Source: Phocoena phocoena (Eukaryota > Chordata > Mammalia > Artiodactyla > Phocoenidae). Taken from it: 64,000 nucleotides of DNA. A program made the translations under genes and the position numbers. The notes beneath the pieces are model-generated. The model ran no database searches, was not told the origin of the DNA, and saw nothing but the letters and a program-made list of their open reading frames with translations. Where the stretch lies: positions 55,701,520 to 55,765,519 of the forward strand of contig NC_089235.1 in the NCBI RefSeq assembly GCF_963924675.1, given 5' to 3'. Position 1 is the stretch's first letter; each line of letters begins with the position of its first letter. Shown one piece after another: positions 40,719-54,460 of this stretch.

Positions 40719-41389
40719 AACAAATAAATTTTGGGAATTACTGAAAATATGCTTTAAAATATTAAACACATTCCTGGACAATCAGACAATCTTCTTAAAA
40801 CTTTGAATGTACTATCTTAATATGTGAGGCTACAAGAACTGCATATTTTTCTAAAATTTTCCTGAGCCCCTTTTCACAAATTATGATGTCCATAATTGTT
40901 TCACAGGCAAGAGAAAATACTTCTTTAACTGTTGATGTGTATTCAATTTTCTTTTAAACATTTATAAATTATCTATTCAAATACATTAGAAGCAATATTT
41001 GATTTAGCCAAAACTCAAAGAAAACAGTGGGATTATTTAAATGTAACCAAATCAGAAATGGTCTCATGTTTTCATTTCTAAAATAGAGAGAGATGCATAT
41101 TCTTTTTAATTTTTAATAAACTTGGTTTTTAAAATCAATGAAGTATTAGCAAGAGCTAAGTTGAAGGTGATATAATGACACTATTGCAAATACACGTAAT
41201 AATTTATTTTAAAATAATTCACTTAGCTCCATAAGTGACATGGGATGAGCCCTCTTAAGTGGCTAGTAAAAGACATAAGGATAACCATACTGTTTCAAAT
41301 CTATTATTCATTTATTCTCTTTCAATCAAAGGGCATAGAATTTGACTACAACTTCAAATTAAGGGTATTCCCATGTTGTAGCCAGAATA

Positions 41390-41850
41390 ATTCTCATTAG
41401 AAAGCCCCCCAGCATTCTTCTCTCAGTGGCCTACTGGTCTCCCAATACCTCAGGCCAGTCATATAGTGTTCAAGTTTGTTGAATTTCTTTAGCTTTCTTA
41501 TCTGCATTTTTCCACGTGTCAGTCTGTTTACCTAGAATTTCTTTCCTGTTCCTCACAAGCTGACCCTCTTTTATGGGCTTACTCTTACTTATATTTAAAG
41601 CCACAGTTCACACATCACTTCCTCTGATAAACCTTTTTTGCATTTCTTGGACTAGGCTGGATGCCTGTGTACAATCCTGTACCCTTTATTATACTTCATT
41701 GCAATAACATATTTGACTATTTGTCTCCTCATTGTGACTGTAACTTAACTGGGAAAAGGTACAAAGTCTGTTTTACTACGCATTTTATCCCTAGCACCTA
41801 GCACAATACCTGGAGTATAATGTGTACATGCTCAGTACAGAACTGTCAAA
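41390..41850 (+). repeat. LINE2 3' region
   Basis: Sense LINE2 order: CACATCACTTCCTCTGATAA, TTATACTTCATTGCAATAAC, TTTGTCTCCTCATTGTGACT and TATCCCTAGCACCTAGCACA followed by an ATACCTGGAGTATAATG-like end. Confidence 0.72.
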
Positions 41851-42668
41851 ACTATGAGTTTCTGTGAATTTATGTAAAACATTTCAACATGAATTTTCAT
41901 TCTGAGGCTATAGATGCTTTTGGGTAAATGAGGTACCTAAATTTAGTCCTCAATAAGTGAGATAGTACAGACTATCTTAATTGCTCTAAATCCACCAGGT
42001 TTGTATTTCAAGGAGTATCTACTCATCTTATTCTTCTGTGATTTAATGAATAAGTCTATCCTCAATCTAACACTTCTATTTATGCATTTACAGACTAATG
42101 GGATATAAAAAAGCTGCAAAAGAATACGTTAGTGACACAAGAGGGAAAATAATTTATTAAATGTAATATATATATAATGTAATATATCCAAACACTGGCA
42201 ATTGTACTATTAGAATTAGAAAGGTATTACATCTACACAGGTATTTAAATCTAACAGTAGAAAAATTGTACTAATACTTTTCAAATGTAAATCTTATTTA
42301 TTTACAATGGCAACTGGATTCAATAGATTACCAGAAAATAATTTATCTATGTACTGCTTGGTTTCAACAAGTAGAAAAGAGTTACAGAAACAATTATACA
42401 TGAAAATCATGTTGAACTTAATCATTGCCACACACATCTAACTTAGGCTATATCTGTACATATTGACTGGAAAGTATCATAAACTGTATCTATTTATCAT
42501 CTATGTATGAAATTTTAAAAAGGCCATATTCTTTCAATTATCCAAGTACTCCAAGTGAAATGTATATAATCCCAAAGTAAACTATAATTTGTGAATATTT
42601 CATAAGTTCTTATTAGACTTTGTTATTTCTTCTTAAGGATGCATTAATGATATAAAAATACTCTTTCA

Positions 42669-42851
<183 letters not shown>

Positions 42852-44989
42852 TTAAAAACAGACTGAAATTATTTCAAGTCTGAATCAAGTGTCTGAGTTA
42901 AAACTGGTATAAATTTGAATATTGTCAACTCTCATTCACCATATACTAGTAATCAAATATAATCAATTGATGAGGCATTTTGTAAAATAGCATAAAAGGG
43001 TAACATATTTCTTTCCTCAGCAGTAAATACAAGCTAAATCAATTATTGTACAGAAAGGAGTAGCTCATGTGCAGTGAATACAATCAAACAAGGAGCACAT
43101 ATCCTCTTCCATAGCAAGCAGTACATTTCTCATCCTGAAGTACTTCTAGAAATGTTGTGATTCATTCAAAAGCTAATATAATTTATAGTAAAATCAAGCC
43201 AGCAACATACTATATTGATGAGGGATTCATTTTCACAATAAATGAATTCATTTTCCTCTTTTTGTGAGGAGGCTGAAAATTTTTAAGAAAAATATTGGTT
43301 TCTATCGGTAATATGCAAGGGATTCACAGACCATCAGATATTGTCTCACTTTATCCTAAAATAATCTGGACAAAAAATAGGGAAGTATAAAACAAGTAAA
43401 AAGATGAACCCATGTTTGAGAATTTAGGCGTAAATGTATGCTTTTTGTAGAATCCGAATTATACTGATTTACAATTGATAAGCTAACCATAAATTATAAG
43501 AACAAATAATTACCCAAGTTTTAACTTTTACATGATTAGATAGAACTATTTAACATGTATTAATAGGCCAATTGCATTTTAGAAGCTAATTCTTTCCTCT
43601 AAGTATACATTTTTATCATTTTATCATAGAAGTACTAAAATACACATCTCAATTGAGGGTTGAAGAATCAAATTTCATGACTGCACATCAAGTTTGAAAG
43701 TTACCCATACACTTACCTACAATTTCATTCATTTATTTATTGTTATGAAGAGCAACAGATAGATAATCAAACTTCAGGTTATATATCATAAAGGCAAATT
43801 CAGTAGAACAATTTATCAATGTTCTATGTGATATCAATAGCCAGTTTGAAAGCTATGTTCAACTATGTGAACTGAATAAATTATGTATAAAGCAGATTTT
43901 ACTAAGGGGATATATATAACCTTGTAGTTAATGTGCACATACACCTTTCTTTTGAAGTTGTAATCACCATTGAGATCTAAAGGCACACCTTTATATTTTT
44001 CCATCCTTCTCAAATCTCAGTTCATCCATCTTTAAACCAGAACAATTTTCAACATATATAAACCACTAATGTTCACCAATTCATTTTCCTAAAATTTGAC
44101 TGCCCACATATGTTCATTACACAATCTGATAATTAGGGAGTGGTAGAGAAAATATTTTGGCCAATGAAAAGTACTTTTAAGTTTCTGGCAAGAATGCAAT
44201 TGTAGGTTTGTTTTGCTTTATTCTGAATTTTGAGTGAAAGAACACAAGGACTCTTTTGCTTTCTTGCCTTCACTATCTCAAGTGTTTGAGCTGTTCACTG
44301 CCCCTCTAATTCTGCTGTTTTCCATCTCTTTAGAAATGAGCCGAAAATCCTGGCCTCTGCATTGTTCACCTTTCTAGAGTGTAAATCCCAAAGTCAGAGA
44401 AGAAAGAAGGAAAGAATAAAAAGTAAACAGATAATGAAAGAAAAGAAAAAGAATAACAAACCATAAAGGACAAGAAGAAAAATCCAAAAAGTGCATCTGC
44501 CTTCAGCTCCGTACTCATGTCTATTTTCTCAGAGACTCTGCAATTTCATGCACCCCTAGGCCTTGATAGAGAATGCTGTGTTTCACAGTAGACTTTTTTG
44601 AGGCCCATTATACTGTTTTTCTTAAGGACACAACCATAGCATAGTCCTCCGAGATAAAATCATCTTTGATTCTTCCTTCAGATTTGTCTCTATTATGTAA
44701 AAATCTCAAGTGACTTTTCTTTCCTTCCATCAAAATATCTGGCAGACTTTATTTTCCAGTTCATGAGACTGTAACCTTGATACCTGATGACTAGAGTTTT
44801 AAGACATTCTCTGAATCAGCCTCCTGCCTTCAGTTTCTCCTTATGATATGGCCATGATGTCAATTTAGACACTTTGTCTATCAAATATAGTACAAGTTTA
44901 CTGTCCAAAATTTATAAAATACCAAAAAAAAAATGAATACAAAAGAAATGAGTGCTCTGGAATTCCACTACCCATAGATAGCCTGTCTA

Positions 44990-45230
44990 CCTTTATATTC
45001 TTTTATTTCTCTGCAGAAAAATACATATGCATGTATATGTGTTTATATGCTTACATATATAATGAAAATAGGATCATACTGTGAATCACTTTAAGCCTTG
45101 TTATATCTTACTATATATTATAAACTTTGAGTTATTAAATATTCCATTATAATGTTCACTTCCTTTTTCCCCATTATTGGACCCTTAAGTTATTGCATAT
45201 TTTCACTATAATAACTACTGCTATGAATGC
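44990..45230 (-). repeat. Possible ancient L1-like relic
   Basis: AATAGGATCATACTGTGAATC followed by TTATTAAATATTCCATTATA and GGACCCTTAAGTTATTGCAT recall an antisense ancient L1 3' region, but divergence is high. Confidence 0.35.
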
Positions 45231-45234
45231 CCTG

Positions 45235-45345
45235 TGTATTTCAGGTTCAGTGCTAAATACTTTTATGCATTCTCTCATTTAATTCTCACGATGGGCCTAG
45301 GAGGTGGACATTACTATCCCATTCAACAGATGAGCAAACAGAATA
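45235..45345 (-). repeat. MIR-like fragment
   Basis: CAGTGCTAAATACTTTTATG, then TCTCATTTAATTCTCACGAT, GGGCCTAGGAGGTGGACATTAC and CAACAGATGAGCAAACAG match the antisense MIR core. Confidence 0.72.
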
Positions 45346-45989
45346 ATACATTTGTCATACACAGCTATTGTACCTTAGCTGAAAATCAAATGAAGATATA
45401 TTGGACATCAAAATATAAGTATTTAATACAGTTTCATACAAATTTATCCTATATAATATAATGTAAATTTTCCAGTTTAATTTTATTAAAATATCACTTC
45501 CATCTAGTACTTCCCTTGTTAACAATATACAGTGGAATACAGGCAATCAAAACGTAGTATTTTACCTAAAAACTGAGCAATTTGTTAACAGTAATAATTG
45601 GTGCTAGTAATATAGCAAGATGGAAATTGTCATATCATAATTGAGTGGTATTTAAATTGATACAACCTTCTGAAAGCAATTTGGAAATATTAAAGCTTTT
45701 AAGTAGTTATATGCAATGACAGGAAAGCACATGAAAAATACTTATAAATAAAGAAATGTGTATAAATGTGTAAATGTGTACCAAATGTGTATAAATGTAT
45801 ATCAAAAAGACAAAAAACAAAGCTAACAAAAGAGAGTAACTATACAAATTAGACTATGCTATGTGCCATAAAGCCATTTTAAAAATCAAATTTTTAAAAA
45901 CATGTTATGGCATGGGAAATTCTTCTAACTGAATGTCAAGAAGGAAAACATTATAAAAATATACATACTGTAGAATCCCAAAACTTTAA

Positions 45990-46100
45990 TTTGTTCATTA
46001 AACAGTATTTATTGGATGCCTACTTAAGATAATAACTGTTCTTGGCACTGGGGATACAATAATGAACAAAAGACCAAAACTCTGCTCTCATATCAGCAGA
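45990..46100 (-). repeat. L2-like 3' fragment
   Basis: AACAGTATTTATTGGATGCC, GTTCTTGGCACTGGGGATAC and AATAATGAACAAAAGACC are the antisense L2 3' end. Confidence 0.68.
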
Positions 46101-46446
46101 ATATATATAGTAATTATTTTGTCCTTTGTACTCTTTTATATTCTCAATTTTTATACTTAATTGGATATACACACACATGCAGACCCCACATACATAACAC
46201 ATACACACATAAATGGCATTATCTGTATATATAAATGTTTATAATAGGCATTATATGTATACATACAATTTTATAACTGGCATTATATGCATAAATGATA
46301 ATACCTGAAGAAATATATCATTCAAAAAATGTCATCCAATCTAAAGTCTGAATGCTTTTAATATCTTTTGCCAATTAAACACACCTTTACTCTTAAACAT
46401 TATTTTCCAGTACTCTCCAACAAAAATTGCACACATGGTACATAGG

Positions 46447-46836
46447 CATTATGGACTGAATTGTGTCTCCCCCCAATATTCATATGTTAAAGCCCTAACT
46501 CCCAAATGCGACTGTATTTGGAAATGAGATACCTTCTTTAAAGTAGGTAATTAAGGTTAAATGAAGTCATAAGGGTGGAGCTCTAATCTAATGGTATTGG
46601 TGTCCTTATAAGAAGAGAAAGAGATAGGAGAGCTCCTTCACAGAGAAAAGACTATGTGAAGATGTAGGGAGAAGATAGTCTTCTACAAGCCAAGGAAAGA
46701 AGCTCTCGGAAGAAAACAACGCTGCCAGCTCCTTGATCTTGAACTTCTAGCTTCTAAAGCTGTGACAAAATAAATTCCCGTTGTTGAAGCCATCCAGTCT
46801 GTAGTGTTACGGCAGCCCAAGCAAACTAATATAATA
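46447..46836 (+). mobile_element. Solo LTR of MLT1 type (ERVL-MaLR)
   Basis: About 390 bp with phrases diagnostic of MaLR LTRs in order: GGACTGAATTGTGTCTCCCC, ATTCATATGTTAAAGCCCTA, GGTGTCCTTATAAGAAGAGA, CAAGCCAAGGAAAGAAGCTC, TTGATCTTGAACTTCTAGC, the polyadenylation region TGTGACAAAATAAATTCCCG, and CCAAGCAAACTAATA at the end. No internal coding region is attached. Same strand as the window, antisense to CSMD3. Subfamily is not resolved. Confidence 0.82.
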
Positions 46837-47682
46837 CAGGTTTGTTCACTGTACATTGGTAGGGTATACAAGTCACACCAATTCTCTTGTTTTTGCCCTT
46901 TTTCCTACTCAGAAAGGGTAGTCTTCTTCATTCATTTATCTTAATTACACCTATCATCCAAAACTCTTTGTAAATTTTATGGACTGAATATATTTCCCAA
47001 TGACTTCAATCAATACCAATCTCATCTTTCTTGAATTCTATCACATAGTCAATGGTATTATTTGACACTAAATTATTATTTCATTTCTTTTATTTCTACA
47101 ACTCTAAATGGTAAGCAAATGTTTTAATTATGGAGACCATACCTCAAACTTTTTTTTTCCTACTCTATAGAGCCCAGTATATTAATGGCTGCATACAGAC
47201 ACCAGAAATGAAAAAGAGAAAAAAAATTAAGGTGGATAGAAATAATTGGAAGCTGCATTAAATTAGGACAAAAATTTGGGCCCATACTTTCAAAGCCCCA
47301 AGTGTTCTTTTGATACATCCTATATCTCAATTGCCTGTTACCAATGAAGACATCTCATGGGGTTTCATGCTCCCTTTGGTAGACTCCAGCTTCCTTATCT
47401 ATTTTGGCTCAATAGTAAGCAATAGTATATTTTCCTGATCTATGAGTACTTCTACTACACCATATTGAGAAAACTCTCTGGGAATCAAAAAACTTAATAA
47501 CTTTCCCAATTTGTATTTTTAAGTCATCCATTGATATTAAAGTTTGGGGCAAAAAAAAAGTAAAAATTTAAAATTAAAAAAGAAAAAAAATGTGAAGCAT
47601 TTATCTCAAAATATAATTTCCATAAAACCTGACAAAAGGTAACTATATGTTTGAACAACAACATATATAAGGTGTACCTTTA

Positions 47683-49021
<1,339 letters not shown>

Positions 49022-49154
49022 TTAGTGATAATAATATAAGTAACTTTCAAATAATGCATGCTTAAATCATGCATATTAAATTACCAAAACTGAATATTGG
49101 TGTCATTAAAACTAGATTTTACATTGAGACATTAAGAATGTTCTGTGAACAAGA

Positions 49155-49395
49155 TTTAACGGTATATGGTTAGAGCAATGTGCTTTGGAACTCCACCACA
49201 GAACTATTTCAATTTTCATGGCACCAATCATTAATTAGCTGTGTGATAATACGTGAATTCTTCTTTAACTCACAGCTTAAATGTCTTCTGTGAAACGAAA
49301 CTAAAAATTCCTAAAAAGAAAATCCCTAAATAAAAATAAGAATAATAATTTATTGTGATAATAAAGTGAAATTATATCTGTAAAACATTCTTAGC
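49155..49395 (+). repeat. MIR-like SINE
   Basis: ATATGGTTAGAGCAATGTGC, then CATTAATTAGCTGTGTGATA, TTCTTTAACTCACAGC and TGATAATAAAGTG tract in sense MIR order, diverged. Confidence 0.6.
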
Positions 49396-49577
49396 AAAAT
49401 GGCTAAAAAAATTATTTGCTATTTTGTCCATATCACCTGGTACCTTCTTCTGAGAGGGAGATTATGATATAATTCAAAATACTTCCATTATTTTTACATC
49501 AACAACTTATTTTTCAACATAAAAGAATAAAAGCATACAAAAGTAAAAGGTTTTTCTGAAATGATTCATTTAGTTTA

Positions 49578-49647
49578 GCATTTTTAATTGAAATATAGTT
49601 GATTTACAATGTTGTGTTAATTTCTGCTGTACAGAAAAGTGATTCAG

Positions 49648-49693
<46 letters not shown>

Positions 49694-50042
49694 TTTTTTA
49701 TATCCTTTTCCAGTATGGTTTATCACAGGATACTGAATATAGTTCTCTGTGCTACAGAGTGGGACCTTGTTGTTTATCCATTCTATATATAATAATTTGG
49801 ATCTGCAAACCTCAAACTGCCACTCTGTCACTCTTCCACCCTCCCTCCCCCTTGGTAACCACAAGTCTGTTCTCTATGTCTGTGAGTTTGTTTCTGTTTC
49901 ATAGATAAGTTCATTTGTGTCCTATTTTAGATTCCACATTTAAGTGGTATCATATGGTATTTGTCTTTCTCTTTCTGACTTACTTCACTTAGTATGATCA
50001 TCTCTAAGTCCATCTACATTCCTGCAAATGGCATTATTTCTA
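49578..50042 (-). mobile_element. L1 3' end, minus strand, with internal (TA)n
   Basis: Starts TTTTTAATTGAAATATAGTTG and AATGTTGTGTTAATTTCTGC, continues GAGTGGGACCTTGTTGTTTA and CCACAAGTCTGTTCTCTATG, and reaches the ORF2-end region GTATTTGTCTTTCTCTTTC. The 3' UTR is a different lineage from the copies at 5190 and 31070. It lies in the same strand as CSMD3. Confidence 0.88.
49649..49692. repeat. (TA)22 microsatellite
   Basis: 44 bp of perfect TA repeats inside the L1 3' UTR. Likely length-variable and prone to assembly error. Confidence 0.95.
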
Positions 50043-50439
50043 AAATGATTCATTTAAAGGAATAAAAATTGTTTGATGTTTTTGCCAAAACATTTTTTCA
50101 AACATGTGAATGTATTATTTAAAACTTTTTATCTTCAATAAGAGCCAATGTTTATTATCTATTTCTTTGTAGTTCACATTTTGAACTAATCTAATACATA
50201 TTTGAATGGAGGGAGGAAGCAGTCACCACTCCAAAATCATTATATATATGTGTGAATATATATATTCATTATAAATATTCACACTATATATTTATTAAAA
50301 AACATTAAAAACTAAATTCTAAAGTATGACTATATCGTATATATTCCTTCTTTCTTTGACCATGTTATTTCCCTGATAGATGCTATCATACATAACACCA
50401 CCCTCTCCATCACCTTTGTTGTATTTGACATAAACTAAT

Positions 50440-50575
50440 AATGAATAATTATGTAAGTAGTTGTTCAATGTTTATCCCCCTCTGAGAATATAAGTTCCAG
50501 AAGGGCAGCTTGAAGCACAGTCTTAAGCAAGCACTCAATAAACATTTGTTGTATAGAGGAATGAATAGTATATAA
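50440..50575 (+). repeat. L2-like 3' end
   Basis: CTGAGAATATAAGTTCCAGA, AGGGCAGCTTGAAGCACAGT and AAGCACTCAATAAACATTTG give the sense L2 terminal order. Confidence 0.65.
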
Positions 50576-51411
50576 AAGAAAGTGCATCCCTATTTTATTT
50601 CTTAATAAATACAAACGTCTATCTCTGCAAATGGAAGATAGTTTATCTAATAACATAATGGTCAGAGTAGCTAAAAATGATGTCACATTAAAGGATAGAA
50701 AATTAAATAAAAGCAGTGACATGATGGAGTTATGGTTAGATCAGAAAGTAAGGCAGTAAAGAGGAGGAGTAAATTGGCCATTTGGGAATGCATTTGAGGC
50801 AGTCCTAAAGGAGACAGGGTCATGTGGACTGCAATTCCAATGCCTGGTGCGGCAATTAGCTAGGTCTCTAAACATATGTCAAATTCCATATTTCTTGATT
50901 TTTTGTAATCTTGAATTTATAGAACTAGGAAAGATAAGTTACCATTAAGTTGTGACCTACTGTTAAAATTTTAAGGGTTAAATGTCTCACTTCCCCTACT
51001 AGATTTTGAGATCCAAGAAAGAAACTGTCTTATATTTACTTTCATCTCATTCAGCACCCACTAATGGGTCTTACACATTAAATTTATCTGATTTAATAGA
51101 GTCCTTTTTAAGAATTACTAATCAAAAAAAAGTTATGATGCACGCATATATGTCTTGTCAGTATGATTTCACTTTCCTTCGGTAAGGACTCCTTAGTTTC
51201 TTGGGAGTCCTGAACAGTACATTTATTACCCTTCACCATTAATGCCATTTATGTGGTCATTCTTGCTGAGAAGGCCAAATTTAGTACACATTCATTTCTC
51301 TTTTCTTTCTTTCTATCAAGTACTCCATTCAGGGTCATACACACAGAAAACTATTAATATCCATAAGTGGTGATTTCCTCCTCTGGGAGGATAAATAAAA
51401 CTACGGCACAG

Positions 51412-51635
51412 GGCTTCCCCGGTGGTGCAGTGGTTGAGAGTCCGCCTGCCAACGCAGGGGGCAGGAGTTCGTTCCCCAGTTCAGGAAGATCCCACATGCC
51501 GCGGAGCGGCTAGGCCCGTGAGCCAAGGTCGCTGAGCCTGCGCGTCTGGAGCCTGTGCTCCGCAACGGGAGAGGCCACAACAGTGAGAGGCCCGTGTACC
51601 ACGTACCGCAAAAAACAAAAACAAAACAAAACAAA
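51412..51635 (+). mobile_element. CHR-type tRNA-derived SINE, short form
   Basis: Starts GGCTTCCCCGGTGGTGCAGT, has the CCGCGGAGCGGCTAGGCCCG block and a tail of A interrupted by C (AAAACAAAACAAAAC). It is flanked by AAAACTACGGCACAG at 51397-51411 and 51636-51650, a 15-bp target-site duplication. Antisense to CSMD3. Confidence 0.95.
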
Positions 51636-53394
51636 AAAACTACGGCACAGTGATGCCATACAATATTGAGATATTTTTAAGTGAGATTTTTCCATATTAT
51701 ATACAGACACAGCAAAATATTTATGAAAGAGTTTTGGCTTTAAAATGTGATATAAAACTCTATAAACTATGCAATAACAATTTCGTAGGTTAAAAATTCT
51801 TATATGCAAATAATCACAGGGAAAAATAACCAAAAGGAAATATGTGAAATATTAGCAGTGGTTATGATTCTTGATATGAGATTATTGGTGATTTTTATGT
51901 GTTTTCTTGTATATTCCTACATTTCTGAAATTTTTATAATGGAATGTAAATAATAAAATCACTTATCTATTAGATGAATTAGTATTAGCAGAGAACTTGG
52001 GGGTACAAGAATATACTGCTTTCTATTTTTCTAGAAGAGATTGAGTTGGACCTGCTAAGCTGTTTAATATGATTGTCTCAGGGAAGAAACCAAGGTAATG
52101 AAGTAATAGATAAGAAAGAGAAGTCATATTGATGACCTCTCTCATTTTTTTGCATTTAATTATTTTACATGCACTGAAGAAAATAAAGCAGAGATATCTG
52201 AAAATGCTACCGTTCCTATTTTAAAGTCATTTGTTAATTTACAAAACAGTGATTAAATAGTTTAAAAAATGTCCTCTTTAATAATTATTTTTCATTTCTT
52301 TATAAGTAACAATAGCAATAACTTATTCATAGGAATCAACAAAGAAAAGGTATTTGTAAAAGTGCTGCAAAGGATTCTCTCCTACTTAACCAAGCCAATC
52401 AGCATATTGAGTCATTTTCATCCTTATGAGTGTAAATTTTGTAAAATTATGTCCTTGGCAATCAAAGATGCTCTCTGAGTGAATTTTTTTAATGGGAATT
52501 GGATCAATTAACTAGGTGTTGTAGCCAAAAACAAACAGAAATGAATACAGGGACAAATCTATATCAAAAATTGCACAGAGTTAATTACACCTGCTGTCAA
52601 ATTACTGTGGTTAGTTACCCTGGCTGAAAACATTAAAACCTCAGTTCTTTAATTTCCAACATTTATTTATAAACAAAAATTATTCTTTCCAATTCTGACC
52701 ACAAGGCAACCTGGAGGAGAAAATGGTGTTAATCATATCATTTATATCTGATCATTCTGCATATATATATATAGTATTCCATAATGATTTTAATGAGTCT
52801 TTAATGCAATGAGAGAGGGAGACAGGGAGGATAAGAAAGCTAAATTATTGCTAAGACTCCCAGCAACATTGTTTTGTAAAAAGAAAAACCCCTTCATGAA
52901 TTTGACATGACAACCCATGTATAAATTTATTGAAAATGAAGACCAAAAATACTGGATTTGCATTCACGTGAGAAAAGAACAGGAACTGAACCACGTCTTT
53001 GAACAAGAGGTTGTATTCAGTAATAGTGAAGATCTTGTTATTTTAAACATATCACATGTCTTCAATTTAAATTTTTTTCTCTAAATAATGAATACAAACA
53101 ACCATTATTTCTATGTTTGCACCATATTTAAGTGCTTTTAATATGCTAGAATTATCATTTGGCATTCCATATTTATCATTATAACAGTTTGAGAATAATG
53201 TAGAAGTTGGTGATAATCAAAGGGTGAATTCAATATGAGCTGGGCTACTAGTTTCTGGGCTTGTAGAAATCAGCAATGGTAAGCATGCAGACTTTTTTCA
53301 CCATAATGTACCTTGGATTAATTAATTAATCTACTAAAGAAAATTTGTCAAATACTATTGTTACATGTAATTGAATGTTGATTAAATTCTTTTA

Positions 53395-53428
53395 GAAGGA
53401 ACAATTCTGACTTCAGAATTGTTCCTTC
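53395..53428. repeat. Perfect inverted repeat (16-bp arms, 2-nt loop)
   Basis: GAAGGAACAATTCTGA at 53395-53410 is followed by CT and then its exact reverse complement TCAGAATTGTTCCTTC at 53413-53428. Symmetry stops at the flanking A/A. No surrounding repeat family recognised. Confidence 0.97.
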
Positions 53429-53674
53429 AGAACATCAATAGTCACTGATGAGCAGCGGTGTTAAGTTCAGGAACATGTGGTACAGGTTTCTCTCACGTTT
53501 ACCTTGATCCTTTTATTTACTTACTTTACTTTCATTTACCTTACTTAACATTTAACTCAGCATTACTCTGAGAAACTAATTGAGTATTCAGTAATAGATA
53601 CTACTTACCAAATTTTAGCCTACAGAATAAGGATAAGTGAAATGATAAAATAAATAGAATCTGGCACGTAGGTA

Positions 53675-53815
53675 CCATTCATTCATTACATAAGTAATTA
53701 TTGAGTACCTATTGTGTACTCTTATTGTGTTACATACATGCTGGAAATGCAAAGATCAATTAGCAACATAAGCAGTCACGCTCTGAAGAAACTCTTGGTG
53801 GAGCAAGAGAGGGGG
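53675..53815 (-). repeat. L2-like 3' fragment
   Basis: TTCATTCATTACATAAGTAA, then TTATTGAGTACCTATTGTGT and CATGCTGGAAATGCAAAGAT and a degenerate GAAACTCTTGGTGGAGC follow antisense L2 order. Confidence 0.6.
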
Positions 53816-54179
53816 TTGGTTTAAAAGATGATTTCAGTGTAGTTGAACAATCACAATATATGAAGGTTGTCTTCTGTTTAAATAATTATTTCACAGGAAC
53901 TAACCTATGTGAATACCAAAACATAATACATTTTACCAATTCATGATAATGAAGGGGAAGGTGAATATGCTGTCCTGGCATGTTAAATGAATAATGTTTT
54001 AAATTATTTTTCCTTGTTTTATGGAAAAAAGGAGGGAGTGTTTTTTGGTAAAACATACTGTAGTGTTTTGGGAAAGGCAGCAAGAAATGAAGCTGCAAAG
54101 GGAGGCAGGATGCAGGTTGTGTAAACAGTCTTATAATCTTAACCAGTGTAGAAAGTTGTAGTTTCCTTCTGTGAGTAAT

Positions 54180-54460
54180 GGAGGGAAAATTCAGTTATTA
54201 AGAACACAACCTCTGTCTTCTGTGTGCATCCTGGTTTCACTAGTTTCTTGCTTTTTTTTTTTTTAATTTTTATTTTTATAAAGTCTGAGATGATTTCTAT
54301 GTCTCAGTTCCCTCACCTATAAAATGGATGCAAAAATACCAACCAACTTCATAGGAATATGGTGATGCATAAAGAAAACAATACATGCATAACACTTAGA
54401 TAGTCCCAGGAACATAGGAAGCTCTCAACAAATGTTAACTGGCATTAGTGAATGGTTTTA
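54180..54460 (+). repeat. MIR SINE with internal poly(T)
   Basis: CAGTTATTAAGAACACAACC, ATCCTGGTTTCACTAGTTTC, TCTCAGTTCCCTCACCTATA, AAAATGGATGC and CTCTCAACAAATGTTAACTG are in sense MIR order, split by a T-rich run near 54250. Confidence 0.72.

Noticed and set aside
50250..50284. Inverted repeat GTGTGAATAT / ATATTCACAC
   Set aside because: Ten-bp arms in an AT-rich, TA-repeat setting can arise by chance; far weaker than the hairpin at 53395.
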